The translations under genes and the position numbers were made by a program. 26,278 nucleotides of DNA from Competibacteraceae bacterium UBA2792 (GTDB taxonomy: Bacteria; Pseudomonadota; Gammaproteobacteria; Competibacterales; Competibacteraceae): the NCBI GenBank assembly GCA_002352125.1, contig DEHU01000223.1:18719-44996 (forward strand), given 5' to 3'. The notes under the pieces are model-generated. The model saw only the letters and a program-made list of their open reading frames with translations. It was not told the DNA's origin and searched no databases. Below, in pieces: positions 8,295 through 16,677 of the stretch. Each line of letters opens with the position of its first letter. Within the stretch, counting starts at the first letter, position 1.

Positions 8295-10103
8295 ATGCAC
8301 AACGACATTCCTCTGACGCTTGCCGCCATTTTGCTCGCCGGCATCGGCGCACAATGGTTGGCCTGGTGGTTGCGTCTGCCCGCCATCCTGCCGTTGCTGG
8401 CCGTTGGCCTGCTCGCCGGCCCGGTCACCGGCTGGCTCAACCCCGCCCGGCTGTTCGGCCATTTGCTGTTTCCGATGGTTTCGCTCGGGGTTGCCGTCAT
8501 CCTGTTCGAGGGTGCGCTCACCTTGCGGTTTGCGGAGATCCGCAGCCAGGCGCGGGTAGTTCGCAATCTGGTCTCGGTCGGCGCGCTGGCCAATTGGCTG
8601 ATCATCGCCTCGGCCGCTCGATTTTGCGCTGCTTTGCCCTGGTCGTTGGCGCTGCTGTTCGGCGCGCTGGTCACCGTGACCGGCCCAACCGTGGTTGCGC
8701 CCTTGTTGCGCAGTGTCCGCCCCGAGCGGGAAATCGCCAACATCCTGCGCTGGGAAGGCATCCTGATCGACCCCATCGGCGCCCTGCTGGCGGTGCTGGT
8801 CTTCGAGTTCACCGTCTCCGAACAGCACCAACACACGGTCCTGATGTTCGGCGTCACCGTGATCGCCGGGACCTTGCTTGGCCTGGCCGGCGCCTCGCTG
8901 CTCGCTACCCTGCTGCGCCGGCAATGGCTACCCGATTACCTGCACCGGGTGGCTAGCCTGGCGTTGGTATTGAGCGTGTTCGCCCTGTCGAACGCTCTCG
9001 CCGCCGAGTCCGGCCTGCTGGCGGTGACGGTCATGGGTCTGCGGCTGGCCAATATCCGCGACCTCCTCATCGACGATATCCTCGATTTCAAGGAAACTCT
9101 GACCCTGTTGCTGATCTCGGTGCTTTTTATCGTGCTGGCAGCCCGGATCGATTTGGGAGCGTTCGCCGACATGGGCTGGGGAGCGGTCGGTGTACTGCTG
9201 GTCGTCCTCTTCGTTGCCCGCCCCGTCGCCGTCTGGCTGGCCACGGCCGGCTCGAAGCTGGACTGGCGCCGGAAAGCAGCATTGGCTTGGATCGCCCCGC
9301 GCGGCATCGTGGCAGCGGCGGTGTCTGCTCTGTTCGCCCTGCAACTGGAACAACTGGGCTATATTCAAGCCCGGACTCTGGCGGCGTTGACTTTCTTGGT
9401 CATCGTGGTCACCGTCACCTTGCAAAGCCTTACCGCTAAAACCGTCGTGCGCCGGCTGGGCGTGGCCGCACCGCCGCCGCGAGGCGTCCTCATCGTGGGG
9501 GGTAATCTGGTGGCGCGAGAGGTTGCCAAGACATTACATGAACGGGATATTCCGGTCATTTTGGCCGATTCGGCCTGGGAAAACATTCGTGCCGCCCGCA
9601 TGACCGGCATTCCGGTTTATCATGGCAACGTTCTTTCCGAACACGCCGATACCTATCTCGACCTGACCGGAATCGGCACCTTGCTCGCGATGTCGCCCTG
9701 GCCCGAGCGCAATACCCTCGTCAGCTTTTACTATCGGCGGGCTTTGGGAACGGATCGAGTCTATGCTCTGCGGCTGGACATAGAGCGCGACGAGGCGAAC
9801 CGCGCCCGGATGATTCCGTCTTATCGTATCCCCCGTTTGTTCGGCGAGCAGATCACTCTGGCGCGTTTGCGGGAGAAGTTGAAACAGGGTTACGTCATAC
9901 GCGCCACGCCGTTGACCGCCAGTTTCGATTTCCTCGCTTTTCGCGACAAATGGGGCAACCTAGCCATTCCGCTGTTCGCGCTCGATCCCAAAGGCATACT
10001 CCGGGTCTTTTCGGCTGGGGAGTCGCTGCAACCATCGCCCGGTTGGACCGTCATCAGCCTGACGCCGCCAGCGGATGCCACGCGAAGTTCGAGCGCCGGC
10101 TGA
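8295..10103 (+). CDS. CPA1-type cation:proton antiporter with C-terminal TrkA-N-like domain
   Basis: Predicted inner-membrane Na+ or K+/H+ antiporter, 602 residues. The first about 390 residues form some 12 hydrophobic segments with CPA1-like motifs: ILFEGALTLRF, ALVTVTGPTVVAPLLR, WEGILIDPIGALLAVLVFEF and WIAPRGIVAAAVSALFAL. The cytoplasmic part (about 395-600) has a Rossmann fold of TrkA-N type (GVLIVGGNLVAREVAKTL, with an acidic residue in VILADS after the second strand) and ends in an RCK_C-like strand (GWTVISL). Such domains usually gate transport by nucleotide or ion binding, but the glycine loop is not a textbook GxGxxG. The ion cannot be assigned from sequence. The start has no good Shine-Dalgarno; the ATG at 8295 immediately precedes the first membrane segment. 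It sits 65 bp after dapE and upstream of osmotic-adaptation genes. Confidence 0.87.
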   Translation: MHNDIPLTLAAILLAGIGAQWLAWWLRLPAILPLLAVGLLAGPVTGWLNPARLFGHLLFPMVSLGVAVILFEGALTLRFAEIRSQARVVRNLVSVGALANWLIIASAARFCAALPWSLALLFGALVTVTGPTVVAPLLRSVRPEREIANILRWEGILIDPIGALLAVLVFEFTVSEQHQHTVLMFGVTVIAGTLLGLAGASLLATLLRRQWLPDYLHRVASLALVLSVFALSNALAAESGLLAVTVMGLRLANIRDLLIDDILDFKETLTLLLISVLFIVLAARIDLGAFADMGWGAVGVLLVVLFVARPVAVWLATAGSKLDWRRKAALAWIAPRGIVAAAVSALFALQLEQLGYIQARTLAALTFLVIVVTVTLQSLTAKTVVRRLGVAAPPPRGVLIVGGNLVAREVAKTLHERDIPVILADSAWENIRAARMTGIPVYHGNVLSEHADTYLDLTGIGTLLAMSPWPERNTLVSFYYRRALGTDRVYALRLDIERDEANRARMIPSYRIPRLFGEQITLARLREKLKQGYVIRATPLTASFDFLAFRDKWGNLAIPLFALDPKGILRVFSAGESLQPSPGWTVISLTPPADATRSSSAG

Positions 10104-10212
10104 AATGTCGAGACGGATAAACCGGTCGCCCAGACCCATGCGGCGACTGGCCGCCGTTAACATGAACGCAAGCAATGTAATCACTATCATGACTGTCCAA
10201 ACCGACAACCTT

Positions 10213-11466
10213 ATGGCCGCACCACCCCGGACTGCTGTCTGGTGGCTGCACCGACTCGCCTGTGGCTGGCTGTGCGCGCTGGCCCTGGGCGCTCAAGCCG
10301 CGACCGCCACCACCTTCGCCAACTTGACGCAGGAAGCTTTCGATCGCTCCCGGCTACCTTGGGATCCGATGCTTCCTACGCCCGTAGCGGAAATCGATCC
10401 GCCGGAAGGCAGCGACTCGCTGGGGCTCGATTTCGTCGAATACGGCAAGCTGGCGGGAAAACCGCTCCACGACGACCACGTTTGGTGGCTGCGGGCCAAA
10501 CCGCGCGGCAATTTCGAGAAAGACCCGCTGGAAATCTGGATGTATCAGCCCGAAAGCGAGAGCTATGCCCTCGTGACTTATCGGGCGAAAGATTTCAGCT
10601 ACGGGCATCCCGAAATCCAGCCACCGCTGCCCGATCCCCTTCCCACCGCCGCCCGCCATTTGAGCGCGGTCGATATCGGTTCCCATCGCAGCAATCCGAT
10701 GAGCTGGCCTCAAATTCTCCATCTAGGCGGCAACGGCTACGGCCGGCTGGCCGGTTTTCCGCCGCTGGAATTCGGCACGTCGTTCCGGCTGGGCGTACAC
10801 GATGTGGGCCAGCCCAACGAGGATTTCGTCAAGCTCCGCAAACTGTATCTTCGGCCCATCAATCAACGAGCCCTCCGAATACTGGGGCTGGTGGATTGCG
10901 AAGCCTATGCGGCGGCGCTGGCCGCCACGCTGCAACCGGGTGCCGCCAGCACCCTGCGGGTCACGCTGAAAATCTTCTTGCGCAAACCGCTGCGAATAGC
11001 CGACCAGCCGAGCCTGGGCCCCCTGGGTCTGAGTTCGATGTTCTGGAAAGACAGCCGCGCCACGCTGGACGATTCCGATGACGAGGCGCACGACGCCGAC
11101 CGGTTCACCGCCTGGTACGCGGATGGCCGGCGGCGCGAGCATCCGCTCGCCATCCCGACCAATCCGGACGATCCGCCGCTGCTGGCCGACTTCGGCCAAG
11201 TGGCCGACTTTGCGCTGGTCCAATCCAACCGCAACGCCGGTCGTTACGGTCGCTACGCGCCGGTGGACTATGCCAATCGGGTATCGCTGCTGATCTCCGA
11301 CATCGCCAGCAGCCTGCCCTACACCGTGGGGCTCTGGCAGTCCTACACCGATTACGAAGGCGCCGATAACGTGGCGGTCTTCGTTCGCTTCAGCCGGGAT
11401 GCGGACACGCCGGCCTCGGTCGATGACGGCATCGCTTTCTCCTACACCTTGACGGCTTATCGATGA
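10213..11466 (+). CDS. OpgG/MdoG-like periplasmic glucan biosynthesis protein, divergent and C-terminally short
   Basis: Likely secreted protein of 417 residues from the preferred start. A signal peptide is visible (LACGWLCALALGAQA, cleavage after AQA near residue 29). The rest follows the MdoG/OpgG layout: LEIWMYQPES and YRAKDFSYG, then GTSFRLGVHDVGQPNEDFVKLRKLYL and ALRILGLVDCEAYAAAL. Next come TLKIFLRKPLR, the family-like LGPLGLSSMFWKD (about residues 269-280) and ADFALVQSNRNAGRYGRY. Family members act on osmoregulated periplasmic glucans. E. coli OpgG is about 510 residues; this one stops at FSYTLTAYR, about where the C-terminal Ig-like domain would begin, so that domain seems absent. Start is uncertain: in-frame ATGs at 10138, 10162 and 10189 are possible and none has a good Shine-Dalgarno. 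No opgH follows. The assignment comes from remembered family patterns and needs a profile search. Confidence 0.68.
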   Translation: MAAPPRTAVWWLHRLACGWLCALALGAQAATATTFANLTQEAFDRSRLPWDPMLPTPVAEIDPPEGSDSLGLDFVEYGKLAGKPLHDDHVWWLRAKPRGNFEKDPLEIWMYQPESESYALVTYRAKDFSYGHPEIQPPLPDPLPTAARHLSAVDIGSHRSNPMSWPQILHLGGNGYGRLAGFPPLEFGTSFRLGVHDVGQPNEDFVKLRKLYLRPINQRALRILGLVDCEAYAAALAATLQPGAASTLRVTLKIFLRKPLRIADQPSLGPLGLSSMFWKDSRATLDDSDDEAHDADRFTAWYADGRRREHPLAIPTNPDDPPLLADFGQVADFALVQSNRNAGRYGRYAPVDYANRVSLLISDIASSLPYTVGLWQSYTDYEGADNVAVFVRFSRDADTPASVDDGIAFSYTLTAYR

Positions 11467-11553
11467 AGGGGAAACGGCGCATCCGCCAGCCGTTGAGAAT
11501 GGAACGCGCCGTGTCTCCCGGCGCCACCAAATCCCAGCCTGACATTTCAAGCC

Positions 11554-11676
11554 ATGCGCGATGATGCTTCCCCGGCGGTTGCCGCTGTCCCAATCGATGG
11601 AATCGGCACGGAACGGTTGGAGGAGCGCGACAGCCCGAACCGCACCCCGGCAAGACTGCCCTTAAGGAATCCCTGA
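11554..11676 (+). CDS. Short unassigned ORF (40 aa) between the OpgG-like gene and trkH
   Basis: ATG at 11554 to TGA at 11676, product MRDDASPAVAAVPIDG... ending RLPLRNP. It has no convincing Shine-Dalgarno and no recognised domain. Its position right after an OpgG-like gene is where opgH usually begins, and Pro/Arg-rich tails of this sort occur at OpgH N termini. A remnant is therefore conceivable, but it may be chance. The 218-bp gap also contains 7-bp inverted arms ACGGCGC (11474-11480) and GCGCCGT (11506-11512) just after the preceding stop. Confidence 0.15.
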   Translation: MRDDASPAVAAVPIDGIGTERLEERDSPNRTPARLPLRNP

Positions 11677-11684
11677 CCAAAGCC

Positions 11685-13142
11685 ATGCCGCTTGGGACAT
11701 TGGAGTACGCCGTTCGATTTTCCGTAATCGGTAAGTATCTCGGCCAGTTGGCCATCGTACTTGCGGCGCTCGCGCTACCACCACTGGCGGCGGCAACGCT
11801 GGACGGCGATGCGGCGGCAACCCTGCGCTACGGCCTGGTGCTGACCGTTCTCCTGGGCATCGGCCTGCCGCTCGCGCGCCGCCCGATCTCCACGCCGATC
11901 CAGGGGAACGAGGCGTTCGCGATCGCGGCGCTCGCCTTCATCCTGGGGGCGCTCGCGATGGCTTTCCCGCTGATGGGCCCAGGGTTGAGCTGGCTGGATG
12001 CCGTGTTCGAAAGCACTTCGGCGATCACCACCACGGGCCTCACCACGCTGGCCAGCGTCGAAGACAAACCTCGATACTTTCTGTTCGCTCGCGCCTGGCA
12101 ACAATGGTACGGCGGTCTCGGGATCGTGGTGCTGTCCGTGGCGCTATTGTCCGGCTACGATGCCGCCACCCGCCAATTGCTCGATCCGCAGGCCGTGCAC
12201 GAGAACCTCGATACCAGCGCGCGCCTGTTCGCCCGCCGCGCGTTCCTGACCTATGCCGCGCTGACGCTCGGTGGCATCGCAATGTTGTGGTGGTCCGGTT
12301 TACCGCCGTTCGAGGCCCTGACCCATGCGCTCGCCGCCATTTCCACCGGTGGATTTTCTACCCGCGACGCCAGCCTCGCCGCTTTTCCCGGCTGGACACC
12401 ACGCCTGGTCATCATGGGCCTCTCGCTGGCCGGCGCGGTTGCCCTGCCCCTTTACTTCCTCGCTTGGCGGCAGGGTTGGCGCAAGCTCGCTGCCAACGTA
12501 GAGCTCCATGCCCTGCTCGCGATGTGCGCATTATCGAGCGCGCTGCTTGCGCTGTTGCTATACCATGTCCAAGGCGCGTGGCAGCCCGATCTTGCCGGCC
12601 ATGCTGTACTGATGGCTATTTCGGCGCAAACCACGACCGGTTTCGCCAGTTTGCCGGTCGTCGAACTCGACGCGACCGCCAAGCTCACGCTGATCCTGTG
12701 CATGCTGGTGGGCGGCAGCGTCGGCTCCACTGCCGGCGGGATCAAGCTCTGGCGGCTGCTCTTGCTGCTGCGCTTGAGTCAACTGATGCTTCGTCGCCTC
12801 GCCATGCCCAACCATGCGGTGGTGGAATTGCGCCTGGGTGGACGCATCATCGAAGCCGATGAACTGACGCGAGGGTTATTGCTCATGCTGTTGTTCGCGA
12901 CGGCGGTGCTGTGTTCCTGGTTTCCCTTTCTCTGGTTCGGCCACGATCCTTTGAACGCTCTGTTCGAGGTCGTCTCGGCCTTGGCTACCACCGGTCTTTC
13001 GGCCGGTATCGCCGGTCCCGGCCTGCACCCGCTGCTGAAAGGGGTCCTGTGCGCCGATATGGTGCTCGGCCGTCTCGAAATCGTCGCCGTGCTGGTGCTG
13101 TTCGCACCGCGCACTTGGTTGGGCAGGAGGAGGCGGATATGA
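11685..13142 (+). CDS. trkH: TrkH-family potassium uptake channel subunit
   Basis: Membrane pore subunit of a Trk potassium uptake system, 485 residues. All four pore-loop signatures are visible in order: SAITTTGLTT (filter about residues 115-119), AAISTGGFST (220-224), SAQTTTGFAS (316-320) and SALATTGLSAG (434-438). GGSVGSTAGGIK and the terminal MVLGRLEI motif are also present. Four pore loops with their glycines intact mean a complete, probably working channel. The length equals the usual about 480. The ATG at 11685 has only a distant AAGGA, so initiation may be weak. The last codons overlap trkA by 4 bp (ATGA), giving translational coupling of channel and gating ring. Confidence 0.94.
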   Translation: MPLGTLEYAVRFSVIGKYLGQLAIVLAALALPPLAAATLDGDAAATLRYGLVLTVLLGIGLPLARRPISTPIQGNEAFAIAALAFILGALAMAFPLMGPGLSWLDAVFESTSAITTTGLTTLASVEDKPRYFLFARAWQQWYGGLGIVVLSVALLSGYDAATRQLLDPQAVHENLDTSARLFARRAFLTYAALTLGGIAMLWWSGLPPFEALTHALAAISTGGFSTRDASLAAFPGWTPRLVIMGLSLAGAVALPLYFLAWRQGWRKLAANVELHALLAMCALSSALLALLLYHVQGAWQPDLAGHAVLMAISAQTTTGFASLPVVELDATAKLTLILCMLVGGSVGSTAGGIKLWRLLLLLRLSQLMLRRLAMPNHAVVELRLGGRIIEADELTRGLLLMLLFATAVLCSWFPFLWFGHDPLNALFEVVSALATTGLSAGIAGPGLHPLLKGVLCADMVLGRLEIVAVLVLFAPRTWLGRRRRI

Positions 13143-13783
13143 GAGCGATCTTCGTCGGCGCCAGCCACACTACCGTCGCCACGGCGCGGATGCTGCTGAA
13201 GCGCGGTCACGAAGTGGTCATCATCGAGCAGGACAAGGAACGCATCGAGGCGCTCGCCGCCACGCTCGACTGCGGATTTCTGCACGGGGACGGCGGCAAG
13301 CCGGCGATCTTGCGCGAGGTCAATCCCGAGCGCGCGGACGTGCTCTACTGCCTGACGGACAACGATCAGGCCAATATCCTCGCCAGTCTGGTCGGCCGAT
13401 CCCTCGGCTTCCAGCGCGTGGTGACCAAAATCCAAGACCCGGAGTTCGTGCACGTCTGCATCGAGCTCGGGCTGCACGACACCATCATCCCCTCGCTGAC
13501 CATCGCCCGGCATCTGGGAGAGATGTTCGAGGGGCACGATCCGCTCGAAATCTCGGCCAAGATTCGAGGAGATGCGCGCATCTTTTCGTTCGTGGTGCAG
13601 GATCAGGACGCCAAGCGACTGAGCGAACTGGAACTGCCGAAAAAGAGCCGGGTCGTCTGCCTGTATCGCGGCGACGAGTGGTTGCTCCCCGAGGAGGACA
13701 TGCGGCTCGTCCCCGGCGACGAGGTCGTCATCATCACCGCCGCGCAGAATCTCGAACGTCTCGCCGAGCGCTGGGGCAGCTAA
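13139..13783 (+). CDS. trkA: TrkA-type single-RCK potassium channel regulatory subunit
   Basis: Cytoplasmic gating subunit for the neighbouring TrkH, 214 residues. It consists of one RCK_N Rossmann domain (about 1-120) and one RCK_C domain (about 130-214, ending GDEVVIITAAQNLERLAERW). E. coli TrkA has two such units (458 residues), so this resembles KtrA or half-size TrkA, which would form an octameric ring. The ATG at 13139 is fixed by AGGAGG 8 nt upstream and by the ATGA overlap with trkH. Oddity: the nucleotide loop reads FVGASHTTVATA (G7-A-S9-H-T-T12) instead of GxGxxG, although the acidic residue after the second strand (IIEQDKERIE, E30) is kept. Nucleotide binding may differ from classical NAD(H)/ATP control. 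Confidence 0.9.
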   Translation: MRAIFVGASHTTVATARMLLKRGHEVVIIEQDKERIEALAATLDCGFLHGDGGKPAILREVNPERADVLYCLTDNDQANILASLVGRSLGFQRVVTKIQDPEFVHVCIELGLHDTIIPSLTIARHLGEMFEGHDPLEISAKIRGDARIFSFVVQDQDAKRLSELELPKKSRVVCLYRGDEWLLPEEDMRLVPGDEVVIITAAQNLERLAERWGS

Positions 13784-13795
13784 CCGGCCCCAAGC

Positions 13796-13823
13796 GCCAA
13801 GATTTCGCGATCCCGCGATTGGC
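13796..13823. terminator. Inverted repeat between convergent trkA and treY, candidate bidirectional terminator
   Basis: GCCAA-(GATT bulge)-TCGCG, loop ATCC, then CGCGATTGGC forms a 10-bp stem with one bulge, in the 63-bp gap where two operons converge. No T-tract on either side, so it would be a weak or factor-assisted terminator. Confidence 0.35.
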
Positions 13824-13846
13824 AAAGACAGGCGCCGATATCCCCG

Positions 13847-16654
13847 TCAGCCCTGCCCCGGATCGTTGATCAGCAGCGCGGCCGGAAAATGCTGGAGCAC
13901 CTCGCGTAGCCACAACGCCTCCTCGCCTTGAACGCTCTCCCCGGTCAGGGCATCGCGCCAGCGCAAGCGGGAACCAGCGGGCGGCAGCACCCGGGTTTCG
14001 TGCCAGACCGCCTCGCCCAGCGGATACCCGCCATCCTTGACCAAGCCGCTCGAAAAGCGCGGCACCACGACCAGCGCCCGCCGTTCGCCCAGTTCCCGGG
14101 CGAACGCCACGACATGCGATTTCAGGCTGCCGATCACCGTCAATTTCTGATAGGCGCCGCGCTGGAACAGATCCAGCTCCGCCCGCCGCGCCTGCAAAGC
14201 ACGATAGATCAGGAACAGCTTGATCTGGCCATCCTCCGGCGCCGCTAGCAATTCCGCGATCAATTGCAGAATGCTGCCACCGACGCGATGTTGCAGCGAC
14301 CGGAGCAACGCGCCGCGCCGTTCGAAATCGACCGGCCGACGATTGTCGGGGTCCACCAAGCTCAAGTCCCACAACTCCGTACCCTGGTAAAAATCGGGCA
14401 TGCCGGGAACGGTGAGCTTGAGCAGCGTCTGCCCGAGCGAATTGAGGATGCCGTGGTGTTGGATCCGCCGCTGGAAAGGCAGGAAAGATTGCATAAACGG
14501 ATTGTCCTTGCCCGGTTCCATCACCCGTTCGGCGAAAGCCAGCAAGGCATTCTCATAGTGGTTGTCGGGTTCCAGCCAGTTGGTGTGAACCTTTGCTTCG
14601 CGAGTAGCCTTGATCAAATAGGCCTTGACCCGCTCGATAAAGGCCGGGTACTCGGCCAGATCGAACGGATAGGCGCCCAGCAGCGTCTGGTACAGCAGAT
14701 ATTCGTCGTCGTTCTCGGGCGCCGGACGGCCGCCGGTTTGCACCTTGCGCGACTGATTGATTTCGTGCCACTCCCGCACGCGCTGTTCCCATTCGTCCGG
14801 CATTTCCGACAACACGTTCAGCCGGGCGCGCACGTCCTCGCCGCGTTTGGTGTCGTGGGTCGCGGTCGCGCTCATCGCATGCGGCCAGCAGGATGCGCGA
14901 TGTTGGTTGAAAGCGTGAAATTCGTCGAGATCGATGCCAAATTGCAAGGGACCCGCGCCCACCTCATTGAGCGACAGCAACCGGTTATAGACGTAAAACA
15001 CGGTGTCTTCGACGCCCTTGGCCATTAGCGGCCCGGTGAACTGCTGCAAGCGCATGACGAAATGCAGCCATTGGTCCCTGTCCTCGACCGCCATGTGCTC
15101 GTCGAACTCCAAGCGCAGGAAGCGTTCGATAAAACTCAGTTCGTTGCGAAAGTTGGGGATGTTGATCCGGGCCCGGGCGATGACCTGCCGAATGCATTCT
15201 TGATCGGCGCGGCTGGCGCCGAGGCGGCCGATGTAGGTGCGGTAGACCGGAAACAGCACCATGATCTCGATCAGCGCCATCTGGAGCCCGTACAAAGTGA
15301 AATCGCTGGCGTAGCGGTAGCGCTCGGAGATGCGCTTGAGCAGGTGCGCCAGGTTGTCGATATCGCCGGCCAGATGCTTGTCCACGATCATCCGTTTGTT
15401 GCAGTCGATCAACGCCTCGCAGGAGGTGGTATCGCCGATGAACGCGTGGTAAATCCGGGTGAACTCCGCCTCGGCGGCCGGTTGGCAAAACAGGCTGTTG
15501 GCCACGCCGAGAAAATCGTAGCCGCTGGTGCCTTGGCATGGCCAGTTCACCGGCAATTCTTCGCCGTGTTCCAAAATCTTCTCCACGACCAGGTAAACGT
15601 AGGGAGCCCGGTCGCGCAGGCGATGAAGATATTGGGCCGGGTCGTAGAGACCGTCGATATGGTCGATCCGCAACCCGTTGATCTTCTGCTCGTCCACCAG
15701 CTTCAAAATCAACTCGTGGGTGGAGTCGAACACTTTGGCGTCTTCGATGCGCAGCGAGATCAGGTCGTTGATGGTGAAAAAGCGGCGGTAATTCAGCTCT
15801 TCGTTGCCGACTTTCCAATAGGACAACCGGAAAAACTGCTCGTCGAGCAAGCTGTCGAGCAAATCGAAGCTTTCGGGCTTGCCGACCTCGCCGTTGAAAA
15901 TGCGAATATTCTCCTCGATGAAGTCGCGCACTTCGAGACTGTCGTTCCACAGCTCCCAGAGCATTTGTTTGAGAAAAGAAATCTGGTCGTAACGTTCGCG
16001 CCCTTCCTCGCCGGAAGGAATGTATTTGAGCAGGTAAAGCACCCCCAAAAACTTGACGAAGTGAGGGTGGCTGCGCTCCAGCCGGGCACGCAACCGTCCT
16101 AGATCGTAGGTCAGCACCCGGTAATAGGACTCGATGCGGATCGGAAAACGGAATTCGTAATAGTAAACAGCGAGCCCCTGTTTGCTGTAGCGCAACTGCA
16201 ATTCGCCGCTTTCCAGACAATCGCCGTAGAACTTGCCGAGGAAAGGCGCCAGCACCCGGCCGCGAATCCCCTCGTAAAGATGGTTCCAGTTGATGTCGAA
16301 AAAATCGTGATAGCGCGAATCCGGGCCATTTTCCAGTACGTCCACCAGCATCCGGTTCTGGCTGTCGAAAGCCATGTGGTTGGGCACGATATCCTGTATC
16401 CAACCGATCCCATGATTCCTCAGCGCCTGACTCAGCATTTCGAATCGTTCCGCGCCGCCCAATTCGGGATTGATGGCGTTCGCGTCCACCACGTCGTAAC
16501 CGTGCTGGCTACCGTGGCGCGGCGCGAGAATCGGCGAGGCGTAGAGATCGGATATCCCCAGTTCGGCCAAGTAGGAAGCGATGGCGGTGGCGGCATCGAA
16601 GCCGAAGCCGGGGGTGAATTGCAGGCGATAGGTCGCGACGGGAACGCGCATCAT
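13847..16654 (-). CDS. treY: Malto-oligosyltrehalose synthase
   Basis: Rearranges the reducing-end alpha-1,4 bond of malto-oligosaccharides to alpha,alpha-1,1, giving maltooligosyl-trehalose; a cytoplasmic GH13 enzyme. The 935-residue product begins with the typical VATYRLQFTPGFGFDAA and contains LYASPILAPRHGSQHGYDV and GWIQDIVPNHMAFD. The catalytic residues lie in NGLRIDHIDGL (D331), YLVVEKIL (E358) and TATHDTKRGEDVRARL (D601). VPGMPDFYQGTELWDLSLVDPDNRRPVDF lies near the C terminus. The frame is open up to 16906, overlapping treZ. I chose the ATG at 16654 (MMRVPV) because GAGGA stands 7 nt upstream and homology starts there. Length is somewhat above the usual 720-850 residues, fitting a long proteobacterial form. 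It is 23 bp behind treZ and last in treX-treZ-treY. Confidence 0.95.
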   Translation of the reverse strand: MMRVPVATYRLQFTPGFGFDAATAIASYLAELGISDLYASPILAPRHGSQHGYDVVDANAINPELGGAERFEMLSQALRNHGIGWIQDIVPNHMAFDSQNRMLVDVLENGPDSRYHDFFDINWNHLYEGIRGRVLAPFLGKFYGDCLESGELQLRYSKQGLAVYYYEFRFPIRIESYYRVLTYDLGRLRARLERSHPHFVKFLGVLYLLKYIPSGEEGRERYDQISFLKQMLWELWNDSLEVRDFIEENIRIFNGEVGKPESFDLLDSLLDEQFFRLSYWKVGNEELNYRRFFTINDLISLRIEDAKVFDSTHELILKLVDEQKINGLRIDHIDGLYDPAQYLHRLRDRAPYVYLVVEKILEHGEELPVNWPCQGTSGYDFLGVANSLFCQPAAEAEFTRIYHAFIGDTTSCEALIDCNKRMIVDKHLAGDIDNLAHLLKRISERYRYASDFTLYGLQMALIEIMVLFPVYRTYIGRLGASRADQECIRQVIARARINIPNFRNELSFIERFLRLEFDEHMAVEDRDQWLHFVMRLQQFTGPLMAKGVEDTVFYVYNRLLSLNEVGAGPLQFGIDLDEFHAFNQHRASCWPHAMSATATHDTKRGEDVRARLNVLSEMPDEWEQRVREWHEINQSRKVQTGGRPAPENDDEYLLYQTLLGAYPFDLAEYPAFIERVKAYLIKATREAKVHTNWLEPDNHYENALLAFAERVMEPGKDNPFMQSFLPFQRRIQHHGILNSLGQTLLKLTVPGMPDFYQGTELWDLSLVDPDNRRPVDFERRGALLRSLQHRVGGSILQLIAELLAAPEDGQIKLFLIYRALQARRAELDLFQRGAYQKLTVIGSLKSHVVAFARELGERRALVVVPRFSSGLVKDGGYPLGEAVWHETRVLPPAGSRLRWRDALTGESVQGEEALWLREVLQHFPAALLINDPGQG

Positions 16655-16677
16655 GGGATGATCCTCGTGATCGTCAT

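Noticed and set aside
12104..12862. 252-codon plus-strand frame inside trkH
   Set aside because: Arg/Ala/Pro-rich out-of-frame reading of trkH, whose frame has all four pore motifs.
15062..16102. 346-codon plus-strand frame
   Set aside because: Antisense to treY, no motif.
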